Assembly (NCBI GenBank): GCA_023264915.1
Contig: JAHFUU010000034.1
Span: 1-11,393, forward strand
From: Microthrixaceae bacterium
GTDB taxonomy: Bacteria > Actinomycetota > Acidimicrobiia > Acidimicrobiales > Acidimicrobilacustridaceae
Length of the DNA: 11,393 bases
Direction: 5' to 3'
In this document: positions 1 through 6,337 of the stretch, piece by piece
Layout of the letters: each line of letters starts with the position of its first letter
How positions within the stretch are numbered: the stretch's first letter is position 1
The notes under the pieces: generated by a model
What the model was told of the DNA's origin: nothing
The model's database searches: none
Seen by the model: the letters and a program-made list of their open reading frames with translations, nothing else
Program-made: the position numbers and the translations under genes

Positions 1-2
1 GC

Positions 3-161
3 GGGCCCGTCTGCCTCGAGCTGGTGGGCGACGTCGCGGTGCTGTTCGATCCCGAGCGCTGCGGCAGCGAGGAGCACTGCATCGAGCCCTGCGACGACGA
101 CGCGATCGTCATGGCGTGGCTTCCCTTCCAGGGCGATCGTGAGTGTGGCCGCTGGCTCTGA
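3..161 (+). CDS. C-terminal fragment of a ferredoxin-like (Fe-S cluster) protein, 5' end outside window
   Basis: An open frame enters from the left edge and ends at TGA 159-161, leaving 52 residues. Nearly every codon ends in G or C, as in the real genes nearby, so it is probably coding. The segment DPERCGSEEHCIEPCDDDAI matches the layout of a [4Fe-4S] ferredoxin loop (C-x2-C-x2-C-x3-C followed by x-x-DAI). The second cysteine position is Glu and the usual Pro after the last cysteine is Asp. Three cysteines therefore sit at canonical spacing (C-x5-C-x3-C), which would fit a [3Fe-4S] or carboxylate-ligated cluster, or a decayed site. A fourth cysteine lies near the C-terminus. What precedes it is unknown, so the full protein could be a small ferredoxin or a larger Fe-S protein. 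It converges on the VWA gene 43 nt away. The family assignment is an inference from one motif. Confidence 0.5.
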   Translation, partial: GPVCLELVGDVAVLFDPERCGSEEHCIEPCDDDAIVMAWLPFQGDRECGRWL

Positions 162-176
162 CGGGCGCGGTGCCCG
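162..176. terminator. small GC hairpin between convergent genes
   Basis: CGGGC-GCGGT-GCCCG forms a 5-bp stem with a 5-nt loop directly after the stop codon of the left-edge gene, in the 43-nt gap between two convergent genes. There is no T-run on either strand, so a terminator role is only suggested by position. Confidence 0.25.
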
Positions 177-204
177 ATGACAGCTTGGCCCTCGATCGTC
201 TCGT

Positions 205-1158
205 TCAGGGGAGACGGTTGAACCAGATGAGTGACAGCCCGCTGGTGAGCGCGAGGATCAGCAGCGCAGCACCGATGAACCACCCGGCGATCGATCGGAG
301 CTCGGTCGTGTAGCCAACCGAGGACCCGATGTCCTCATAGACGCTCTTGAGCTGATCTGCGGTTGCTGCGTTGAAGGTCTTGCCGCCTGTCATGTCGGCG
401 ATGTCCTTGAGGGCGGCCGCGTCCACGGGCACCTTGACTGTGGTGTTCTCCTGTGGCATTCGGATCGTGCCCTCGTCGGTCCCGAAGGCGATCGTCTACA
501 CGGGGACGTTGAGATCCTTCGCGGCCTTGGACCCGACCTCGTTGGGTCGCCCGACGGTCGTGCTTCCATCTGAGAGCAGCACGACTCGAGCTGGTGCCTG
601 GGTGCCCGCCTCATCCGGGGGTGCAGCGGCGATCGCATCGAGGCTCGCGAAGATCGCTTCGCCGATGGCCGTGCCCTGGCCCAGCTTCAGGCCTTCGACG
701 CCCTGCCGCAAGCGATCGTGGTCAGTTGTGGGCGGCACCTTCAAGGTGGCGTTTCCGTTGAAGGAGAGCAGTGCGACATTGATCTTGGGGGGCAGAAGGT
801 CGACGAAGGTCTTGGCCGCGGCCTTGGCTGCTTCGAAGCGGTTGGGCTGAACGTCTGTGGCCTCCATCGACAGGGACGTGTCGATGGCGAGGATGATCGT
901 TGCCCGCTCGCGGGGGATCTTCTGGTCGCGGGCGGGATCGGCGAATCCAACGACAAGGGTCGCCAGCGCCATCAAGAACAGCACCGCCGGTATGTGGCGG
1001 CGCCATCCCGGGCTTCTGGGCGCGACGCTTCCGAGAAGTGCCAGGTTCGTGAACCGCACGGCGTAGTGACGGCGCCTTGCCTGCAACATGGCGTACGCGA
1101 CGGCGAAGGCCAAGACCGCGACCAGCAGCCAGAGGCGTTGCGGGTCAAAGAAGCTCAT
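205..1158 (-). pseudogene. VWA-domain membrane protein (BatA/aerotolerance-operon type) interrupted by in-frame TAG
   Basis: The third gene of the minus-strand moxR operon. ATG at 1158 is preferred because AGGAG lies 10 nt upstream; an in-frame ATG at 1200 lacks such a site. The frame encodes two N-terminal membrane segments (about residues 10-26 and 56-73), a von Willebrand A domain (about 85-250) and a C-terminal membrane helix (about 295-312). This is the usual plan and length (about 320 residues) of these proteins. All metal-ion-dependent adhesion site residues are visible: D93-x-S95-x-S97, T163 and D197. Codon 221 (496-498) is TAG. The context, NVPV-stop-TIAFGT, matches the family's PVYTIAFGT, so a Tyr codon TAC/TAT has become TAG by one substitution. 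The frame then continues uninterrupted for 96 codons to TGA at 205-207, with good family character through the C-terminal helix. Translation stopping at the TAG would give a 220-residue protein lacking the last VWA strands and the anchor. The cause could be a nonsense mutation, a base-call error or amber readthrough. Confidence 0.85.
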
Positions 1159-1168
1159 TGCTCGACAT

Positions 1169-1173
1169 CTCCT
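1169..1173 (-). promoter_or_regulatory. ribosome binding site of the VWA gene
   Basis: On the minus strand AGGAG lies 10 nt before ATG 1158. It decides the start over the in-frame ATG at 1200, making the first residues MSFFDPQRLW, directly ahead of a membrane helix. Confidence 0.6.
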
Positions 1174-1258
1174 GGGAACTTGCGGCCGATCGATGGACAA
1201 CAGGTCGTGGCTGTGCAGCGTCGCTCAACCGGGATACCGGCATGGGGGCGAACCGTGC

Positions 1259-1285
1259 GGGGGCGGGGTGGGTCGGGTGGCTGGG
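1259..1285 (+). other. G-quadruplex motif in the DUF58-VWA intergenic gap
   Basis: The plus strand carries G-tracts of 5, 4, 3, 3 and 3 at 1259-1263, 1265-1268, 1270-1272, 1275-1277 and 1283-1285. The first four are joined by loops of only 1, 1 and 2 nt (C, T, TC). That pattern strongly favours a parallel G-quadruplex. The operon is read on the other strand, so the G-rich strand is the transcription template. It lies in the 133-nt gap between the DUF58 stop codon and the VWA start. Confidence 0.5.
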
Positions 1286-1291
1286 CGAGCA

Positions 1292-2320
1292 TCACACCCT
1301 CACCCTGGTGAGAGATTCGATCCGCTCACGCCTCCATGTCACGAAGCGGACCAGGTCGAGCAGCCAGTCAGAGTCGGTACGGAGCACGAGGTGGTCAGCA
1401 CCTGCTCGACGGATGGCTCGGCCGATCTCGGCTCGCTGCGAGGAAGCCGCCGCGGCGAAGCGTTCTCGCACCTTGGGGTTCGCTGTCTGGACCTCGAGCA
1501 TCTGGCCGGACTCGGGGTCTTCGAGCATCACCAGACCGACGTTGGGCAGATCGAGCTCGCGCGGATCGACGATCTCGACACAGAGGGTCTCATGCCGAGC
1601 GCCAAGTGCTCGAAGTGGCCGCTCCCATTCGGTGGCATCCATGAAGTCAGAGACAACCACAGCCAGGCCACGCCTGCGCATGATGCCGTTCAGGTGGGCG
1701 AGTCCCCAAGATAGGTCACCTTCACCTGGTTCGGTGTTCCGGGCCGCGCCCGCGACCCGGTGCAGGAACGCCTGGAGGTTGGTCCGGCCACCGCGCGCCG
1801 GCACGGTGACGGCTTTGGGGGATCCGAGCAGGATCCCACCCACGCGGTTTCCGGTTCGCTGGGTCAAGAAGCCCACCGTCGCGATCGCAGCGAGCGCCAG
1901 ATCGCGCTTCTCGCACTCTGCAGTTCCGAAGCCCAGGCTGGCTGACAGGTCAGCGCAAACCCAGGTTTCGAGCTCGCGGTCAGCGATCGTCTCACGAACG
2001 TAGGTCTCTGGCATGCGCGCGGTCACGTTCCAGTCGATGCGCCGTACGTCGTCCCCAGGCTGGTACTCGCGGGTCTCGCCGAGCTCGGTGCCGTGGCCTG
2101 GCACGAGTCCCCGGTAGTCACCCTGGAGCATGCCGTCGAGTCGTCGAGTGATGCTCAGCTCAAGGCGTCGCAGGATCTCCGCGGTCGGGCCCACGGCGAT
2201 GTTGGGTGGCCTGTTCTGGCCGATCGTGCCGCGAAGCTCAGCGTTGCGGGATCCCTCAGCCGGCAGGCCCGAACCCATGTTGGCAGGCAAGGACAACTTG
2301 GTTACCTCGCCGGTTCCCAT
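1292..2320 (-). CDS. DUF58 domain protein (MoxR partner)
   Basis: The second gene of the moxR operon, 342 residues from ATG 2320 to TGA 1292-1294. The DUF58 signature is clear at residues 81-102 (GETREYQPGDDVRRIDWN, then x-x-AR). A VWA-like fold follows, with ADLSAS at 123-128 giving the D-x-S-x-S metal-site pattern, and a later VVVSDF strand. Proteins of this family are nearly always encoded beside MoxR ATPases and VWA proteins and are thought to act as adaptors or substrates of the ATPase; the biochemical role is not settled. No membrane helix is evident. The ATG at 2320 overlaps the moxR stop by 19 nt, implying translational coupling, but it lacks an obvious Shine-Dalgarno. In-frame alternatives are TTG 2296, with GCGAGG 8 nt upstream, and ATG 2278. 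The first 45 or so residues are low in family similarity, so a shorter start is possible. Confidence 0.88.
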   Translation of the reverse strand: MGTGEVTKLSLPANMGSGLPAEGSRNAELRGTIGQNRPPNIAVGPTAEILRRLELSITRRLDGMLQGDYRGLVPGHGTELGETREYQPGDDVRRIDWNVTARMPETYVRETIADRELETWVCADLSASLGFGTAECEKRDLALAAIATVGFLTQRTGNRVGGILLGSPKAVTVPARGGRTNLQAFLHRVAGAARNTEPGEGDLSWGLAHLNGIMRRRGLAVVVSDFMDATEWERPLRALGARHETLCVEIVDPRELDLPNVGLVMLEDPESGQMLEVQTANPKVRERFAAAASSQRAEIGRAIRRAGADHLVLRTDSDWLLDLVRFVTWRRERIESLTRVRV

Positions 2321-3648
2321 GCGCCAGCGGCCTGGGCGTGGGCCTGGCTCTGGGCACCGGATCGCGTGCGTGCGGGATCCTGGGACGGCGCGATGCGGGG
2401 CGCGGGAACCGTGGACAGGACCCGGGTCAGGATCTGGTCGACGACCAGTCCTTGGGCCAGTGCCTCATATGAGAGCACCAACCTGTGGCGAAGGACGTCA
2501 GGAGCGATGTCGAAGATGTCCTGGGGAAGCGCATAGTAGCGGCCTCTCATCAGGGCAAGCGCCCGGGCTCCGGCCACGAGTCCCAGGCTGGCACGCGGGC
2601 TCGCGCCGTAGCCGATCAGCTCCTCGAGCTCTGGCAGGTTGAACTTCGCTGGCTCGCGTGTGGCGAGCACGAGGTTGACCGCGTAGTCGACGACGCCATG
2701 GTCGACATATACCTGTTCGGTCTGGCGCTGGAGGTTCGACAGGTCATCGAGTGTCAGCACCTGCGCTGCCTTGGGAGGGTTGACGCCCATGCGGTGCACG
2801 ATCTCGAGCTCTTCGACGGGGCTCGGGTAGCCGACCACGACCTTCATCAAGAACCGGTCACGCTGGGCTTCGGGAAGGTGGTAGACGCCTTCCTGCTCGA
2901 TCGGGTTCTGGGTGGCGAGCACCAGGAATGGCTCGGGGATGGGGAAGGTCTTGCCACCGATCGAGACATGGTGCTCGGCCATCACCTCGAGAAGGGCCGA
3001 CTGGACCTTGGCAGGTGCCCGGTTGATCTCGTCTGCGAGCACGAAGTTCGCGAAGATCGGGCCAAGCTCGATGTCGAACTCCTCTGAGGATCCGCGGTAG
3101 ATGCGCGTGCCGACGATGTCAGCTGGCAACAAGTCCGGGGTGAACTGCAACCGGACGAAGTCGCCACCCACGACGTTCGAGAGCGTCTCGACGGCGAGGG
3201 TCTTTGCCAGGCCGGGGACACCTTCGATGAGGACGTGCCCGCCGGCCAGCAGGCAGACGAACATCCTCTCGATTGCCCGGTCCTGCCCCACTATCACTCG
3301 CTTCATCTCGAACAGCGCATGCTCGAGCTGCTTCGCGCTGGCCGCCGTCAAGCCGGCCGGCGGGCCAGTTCGAGGCGTCGGGCCGGGAGGCTGGGGCTGG
3401 CGGTGCCTCGCCGCCGCGGACGGGGCGGCGTCAGCCATGGCGCCAGGATCGACCGCGACGTCGGGCATCCTCGCCGGGGCCCAGTCCGAGGCTGCCTGCG
3501 AGGCCCGCGGTGCCGGGGGAGGGGATTGCACCGGCGCATGCCCTTGCCCCGGCCGATCTGTTGGGATCATCGGTCCTGGCCGGTCAGGGGGCGTGATGCT
3601 GGCAGGACCAGTGCTCGGTTCGGATCCGGCCGTCGAGTCGTTGTCCAT
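2302..3648 (-). CDS. moxR: MoxR-family AAA+ ATPase
   Basis: The first gene of the minus-strand operon, 448 residues. Start ATG 3648 is chosen because AGGAG lies 5 nt upstream; an ATG nine codons earlier lacks a site. Residues 1 to about 103 form a Pro/Ala/Gly/Ser-rich, probably disordered leader that most MoxR proteins (usually about 320-350 residues) lack. The AAA_3 core follows: Walker A GVPGLAKT (143-150), Walker B VLADEI (203-208), the sensor-1 segment ATQNP (245-249), EGVYHLPEAQRDRF (253-266) and GASPRAS (348-354) with the sensor-2 Arg. The C-terminal lid runs to about 415, then a short Ala/Gln-rich tail. MoxR ATPases act as chaperone-like remodellers in the cytoplasm, using partner DUF58 and VWA proteins to mature envelope proteins or insert cofactors. 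Both partners follow here in order. The particular client is unknown. Confidence 0.95.
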   Translation of the reverse strand: MDNDSTAGSEPSTGPASITPPDRPGPMIPTDRPGQGHAPVQSPPPAPRASQAASDWAPARMPDVAVDPGAMADAAPSAAARHRQPQPPGPTPRTGPPAGLTAASAKQLEHALFEMKRVIVGQDRAIERMFVCLLAGGHVLIEGVPGLAKTLAVETLSNVVGGDFVRLQFTPDLLPADIVGTRIYRGSSEEFDIELGPIFANFVLADEINRAPAKVQSALLEVMAEHHVSIGGKTFPIPEPFLVLATQNPIEQEGVYHLPEAQRDRFLMKVVVGYPSPVEELEIVHRMGVNPPKAAQVLTLDDLSNLQRQTEQVYVDHGVVDYAVNLVLATREPAKFNLPELEELIGYGASPRASLGLVAGARALALMRGRYYALPQDIFDIAPDVLRHRLVLSYEALAQGLVVDQILTRVLSTVPAPRIAPSQDPARTRSGAQSQAHAQAAGAWEPAR

Positions 3649-3653
3649 CGGTT

Positions 3654-3658
3654 CTCCT
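3654..3658 (-). promoter_or_regulatory. ribosome binding site of moxR
   Basis: AGGAG on the minus strand, 5 nt before ATG 3648. It supports the start MDNDSTAG over the earlier in-frame ATG at 3675. Confidence 0.6.
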
Positions 3659-3780
3659 GGAAGGGATCGGGTCACCTGAGAAGGGGATCTTGAGCCTCAG
3701 GGGGCGCGCATGCAGCCGGGCGACAGTCGACCACACGAAGTTGAAGACCAACGTAAAGCACCCGGAGCGAAAACGCGTCC

Positions 3781-3815
3781 CTGACCTGAGTCAGCTTCAT
3801 CCGAGTCAGCTCCAT
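3781..3815 (+). promoter_or_regulatory. candidate operator: direct repeat with overlapping inverted repeat
   Basis: GAGTCAGCTTCAT (3788-3800) and GAGTCAGCTCCAT (3803-3815) match at 12 of 13 positions with a 15-nt period. The first copy overlaps an inverted repeat CTGAC-CTGA-GTCAG (3781-3794). It lies about 135 nt before moxR and about 295 nt before the response regulator, so it could bind a regulator of either operon. Which protein binds is unknown. Confidence 0.3.
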
Positions 3816-3875
3816 GTCCAGGCGTCATCGGCGCTGAGGCACTCGAAGGTTAGGTGACCTGTGTCCCTCTCATGC

Positions 3876-3895
3876 GCGCTCCCGTGCGCTCCCGT
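3876..3895 (+). repeat. perfect tandem pair GCGCTCCCGT
   Basis: Two identical 10-nt units sit head to tail. OmpR/PhoB-family regulators bind tandem direct repeats of about 10-11 nt, so this is a plausible autoregulatory site for the regulator encoded 213 nt downstream. It could also be chance in GC-rich DNA. Confidence 0.35.
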
Positions 3896-4073
3896 TGCGT
3901 CGGTGGCCTGCTCGGGCCGGCGTTCCGTGCTGGCGTGCCAGGCCCGGGTCCAGCCGGCTTGATCGCTTGGCCTGGGTGTTCGGCCTGAGTCGCGAGGCGA
4001 GTGACTGGCCTGAGCCGCTGGCCCGCGTGCGTGGTTGCGTGCGCCGCATGCGGGCGAGCAGTGGAGGCGTGCC

Positions 4074-4102
4074 CCGACAGGGCTCGCGACATTGGATACC
4101 GT
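4074..4102 (+). promoter_or_regulatory. candidate promoter giving a leaderless response-regulator mRNA
   Basis: CCGACA (4074-4079), then 17 nt, then TACCGT (4097-4102), which fits the actinobacterial TAnnnT -10. A start site 6-7 nt later falls on the GTG at 4109, so the transcript would begin at its own start codon. This fits the absence of a usable Shine-Dalgarno there. The -35 match is partial. Confidence 0.35.
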
Positions 4103-4108
4103 CAAGGG

Positions 4109-4837
4109 GTGCGCGTGCTCGTGGTCGATGACGAAGTTGATCTCGCAGATGCGGTGGCCAAGGGCTTGCGGAGGGAGGGATACGCGGTCGATGTTGCCTA
4201 TGGGGGCGAGGAGGCACTGGAGAAGATCCGCTTGAACAGCTATGACCTTGTCTGCCTTGACATCACGATGCCGGGCATCGACGGAAGGCAGGTGTGCCGT
4301 GAGGTGCGCAGCGACGGGTTGGCGCCCGGCCAGCCGCGCGTGCTGATGCTCACAGCGCGCGACTCTCTCGATGACCGCGTCGCTGGCCTGGACGACGGGG
4401 CGGACGACTACCTCGTCAAGCCGTTCGCATTTCCGGAGCTGTCTGCCCGGGTGCGGTCGCTGCTGCGTCGCGATGCGGGCACCTCGACAGCTGTCATCGA
4501 GGTTGGCGACCTGCAGCTGGACACGGCGCGCCACCTGGCGATGCGTGGCGATCACAAGCTCGATCTGACTGCCAAGGAGTTCGCCCTGCTCCGTTACTTC
4601 ATGACCCATGCCGGCGAGGTCCTGTCCCAGGAGACACTGCTCGAGCATGTCTGGGACGAACATGCCGACCCGTTCACCAACACCGTCAGGGTCACGGTCG
4701 GCACGCTTCGCCGCAAGCTCGTCGCCGAGGGCGAGCAGCCCCTCATCGAGACCATCATCGGGCGCGGCTACCGGCTGCGTGAGCTTCCCCGCCAGGGGTC
4801 AGGACCAGGCGACACCCTCCGCGAGGGCAAGAGCTGA
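4109..4837 (+). CDS. OmpR/PhoB-family response regulator (MprA-like)
   Basis: A 242-residue DNA-binding regulator. GTG 4109 is chosen because it puts RVLVVDDE at the N-terminus as in the family. The frame is open upstream to an ATG at 4001, but those 36 residues are Cys/Arg-rich and unlike any receiver leader. Receiver domain (1-120): acidic pocket D7/D8, phosphoacceptor D51 in CLDITMPG, T82 in LMLTAR and K104 in YLVKPF. Winged-helix effector (about 133-228): DLTAKEFALLRYFM, VRVTVGTLRRKL and the ending IIGRGYRLRE. The product would be phosphorylated by the kinase encoded next and bind tandem direct repeats in DNA. Its stop lies 166 nt before the kinase ATG, with a short open frame between. 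Placement ahead of a kinase, an envelope enzyme and an HtrA protease resembles the mycobacterial mprA locus, but orthology is not shown. Confidence 0.95.
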   Translation: MRVLVVDDEVDLADAVAKGLRREGYAVDVAYGGEEALEKIRLNSYDLVCLDITMPGIDGRQVCREVRSDGLAPGQPRVLMLTARDSLDDRVAGLDDGADDYLVKPFAFPELSARVRSLLRRDAGTSTAVIEVGDLQLDTARHLAMRGDHKLDLTAKEFALLRYFMTHAGEVLSQETLLEHVWDEHADPFTNTVRVTVGTLRRKLVAEGEQPLIETIIGRGYRLRELPRQGSGPGDTLREGKS

Positions 4838-4838
4838 T

Positions 4839-4973
4839 ATGGCTGGCAGCGCATGGTCACCGCATGCGCCGGAAGGGTCGGCGGCCACGGCTGCAACAGG
4901 GGCACCCGATCAGGGCTCTGATCACCGAACAGGCCACAGAGCCGGCCAGGGGGCAGATCCAGGCGGGTGGTAG
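4839..4973 (+). CDS. possible 44-residue leader peptide or N-terminal extension of the kinase
   Basis: ATG 4839 overlaps the region just after the regulator stop (TGA 4835-4837), with GAGGG 11 nt upstream. The frame runs 44 codons, rich in Ala, Gly, Pro, Ser and His, to TAG 4971-4973. It is in the same phase as the sensor kinase, whose ATG 5004 lies ten sense codons after that TAG. It could be a translated leader, a kinase extension cut off by the amber codon, or chance. GC at third positions is roughly 60%, lower than in clear genes here, so the coding evidence is weak. Confidence 0.25.
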   Translation: MAGSAWSPHAPEGSAATAATGAPDQGSDHRTGHRAGQGADPGGW

Positions 4974-5003
4974 CAACCGGTCGCGCTTCCCCGCAGCATC
5001 GAG

Positions 5004-6317
5004 ATGGCCAGCCGCATGCCGAACTGGTTCGGATCGATCCGGTTCCGCCTCACGGTCATGTACTCCGGCGTGCTGTTCCTGCTTGCCGCCTGCATGTTGG
5101 GTGGGGTCTATGTGGCCCTTCAGGCATCGTTGGGTGACGAGCAGGTCTACCAGCGCTACCAGCAGACCGAGACGCTGCCCAGCGGGCGCAGGGTGGTGGT
5201 CGACGAGGGGATCCTGATAGACGTCGGCAAGCAGGTCGAGCACGATGCGAACCAGCGCGCCATCCAGCTTCTCCGCGAGTACTCCTTTGCGGGCCTGCTC
5301 GTGCTGTTCGTCACGAGCCTCGGTGTCGGTTGGGTCGTGGCCGGTCGCGTGCTCAAGCCGATAGAGCGCATCACCTCTGTGGCCCGCAACATCCAGGCCA
5401 CCGATCTGAAGCGCCGCATCCACCTCGACGGCCCCGACGACGAGCTGAAGGAGCTCGCGGAAACCTTTGACGGCATGTTGGGCCGGATCGACGATGCCTT
5501 CGAGCAACAGAAGCTGTTCATCCAAGAGGCCTCCCACGAGCTGCGCAATCCCCTCGCCGTGATCCGCACGAACATCGACGTGACGCTGTCGGATCCGGGC
5601 GCACCTGCAAGCGAGCTCCGCCAGACGATGCAGGTGGTGCAGCGCTCCACCGAGCGGATGGCCACCCTCGTCGACGACCTTCTCGTGTACGCGCGCAAGG
5701 GGACAGACACCGTCGCGCGAGCTCTCGAGCCCATCGACGCCGCCGCCCTGGTTCGTGAGGCTGCTGAGGAGTTCCGCGCTCCCGCAGACGCCCGCGGGCT
5801 CGAGCTGTGCGAGCACACCCCGCAGACGCAGCTGTGGGTTCTCGGCGAGCGCGATGCGCTTCGCCGCGGGCTGGCCAACCTCTTGGCGAACGCCACGAGG
5901 CTGGCACCGCCGGGCACCGAGATCACCTTGTCGGCCGGAAGGGAAGGCCCCTGGGTCTGGATGGCGGTCCAGGACGAGGGCCCCGGAATCGCCCCAGAGG
6001 ACCAGGAACGGGTGTTCCAGCGCTTCTTCCGGGGTGACACGGCAGGGGGCCGGCAGCAAGGCCGCAGTGGCCTCGGCCTCACGATCGTGCGACAGATAGC
6101 CGAGGCCCACGGCGGTGAGGTTCGCCTCGTGTCAGAGATCGGCCGCGGCTCCGCGTTCGCCATCTGGCTCCCTGCCGCCGCAACCGACACATACGAAGCG
6201 CCCTCCAACCGTCACCGTCCTTCCAGCCGCCGCTCGCAGACCTCGGAGCTGCCAACCCCGCCGAAACGCCCGCCGTCGCCAGCCCACCCTCGAGCCAGCG
6301 GGACGACCCGGAGCTGA
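5004..6317 (+). CDS. membrane sensor histidine kinase (HAMP-HisKA-HATPase)
   Basis: 437 residues in the cytoplasmic membrane. TM1 is at about 14-40, a short extracytoplasmic segment of about 50 residues follows (41-93), TM2 at about 95-117, then HAMP (about 114-168). The HisKA domain carries the phosphorylated H178 in EASHELRNPL. The ATP-binding domain has the N-box N292/N296 (NLLANATRL), G1 box DEGPGI (324-329), F-box FQRFF (338-342) and G2 box GRSGLGLTI (353-361). Residues about 393-437 form a Ser/Pro/Arg-rich tail beyond the catalytic domain. It should phosphorylate the regulator encoded upstream in response to an envelope cue; the small external loop suggests membrane or periplasmic-interaction sensing, which is inference. 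No clear Shine-Dalgarno precedes ATG 5004 or ATG 5016. The frame upstream is closed only by a TAG 30 nt before. AftB starts 20 nt after its stop, implying one transcript. Confidence 0.95.
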   Translation: MASRMPNWFGSIRFRLTVMYSGVLFLLAACMLGGVYVALQASLGDEQVYQRYQQTETLPSGRRVVVDEGILIDVGKQVEHDANQRAIQLLREYSFAGLLVLFVTSLGVGWVVAGRVLKPIERITSVARNIQATDLKRRIHLDGPDDELKELAETFDGMLGRIDDAFEQQKLFIQEASHELRNPLAVIRTNIDVTLSDPGAPASELRQTMQVVQRSTERMATLVDDLLVYARKGTDTVARALEPIDAAALVREAAEEFRAPADARGLELCEHTPQTQLWVLGERDALRRGLANLLANATRLAPPGTEITLSAGREGPWVWMAVQDEGPGIAPEDQERVFQRFFRGDTAGGRQQGRSGLGLTIVRQIAEAHGGEVRLVSEIGRGSAFAIWLPAAATDTYEAPSNRHRPSSRRSQTSELPTPPKRPPSPAHPRASGTTRS

Positions 6318-6337
6318 CGCCTCCGCGGGCGGGTGAG

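Larger units (their letters stand above)
3649..4108. other. 460-nt divergent intergenic region between moxR and the response regulator
   Basis: No convincing gene lies here. The open frames that cross it are Cys/Arg/Pro-rich extensions or shadows of the response regulator. Since it separates divergent operons it must hold both promoters. On the minus strand TACGTT (3750-3755) could be a -10 for moxR about 100 nt from its start, but no matching -35 is clear. On the plus strand it holds a GAGTCAGCTYCAT direct repeat, a tandem GCGCTCCCGT pair, the 9-nt palindrome AGGTGACCT (3852-3860), and three GGCCTGRG words at 3969, 3982 and 4008, spaced 13 and 26 nt. Confidence 0.5.

Noticed and set aside
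371..1311. Plus-strand frames opposite the VWA gene
   Set aside because: The minus strand encodes clear VWA motifs; the plus-strand products have no family character.
4001..4108. Upstream extension of the response regulator starting at ATG 4001
   Set aside because: The 36 added residues are Cys/Arg-rich and unlike receiver-domain leaders, there is no ribosome binding site, and GTG 4109 gives the family-typical N-terminus.
3806..4663. Long minus-strand open frame opposite the response regulator
   Set aside because: It is antisense to a clear receiver/winged-helix gene and its translation shows no domain; high GC makes long antisense frames common.
4857..6208. Long minus-strand frames opposite the sensor kinase
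   Set aside because: They mirror the kinase codons, have Arg/Ser-rich or biased composition and no recognisable domain.
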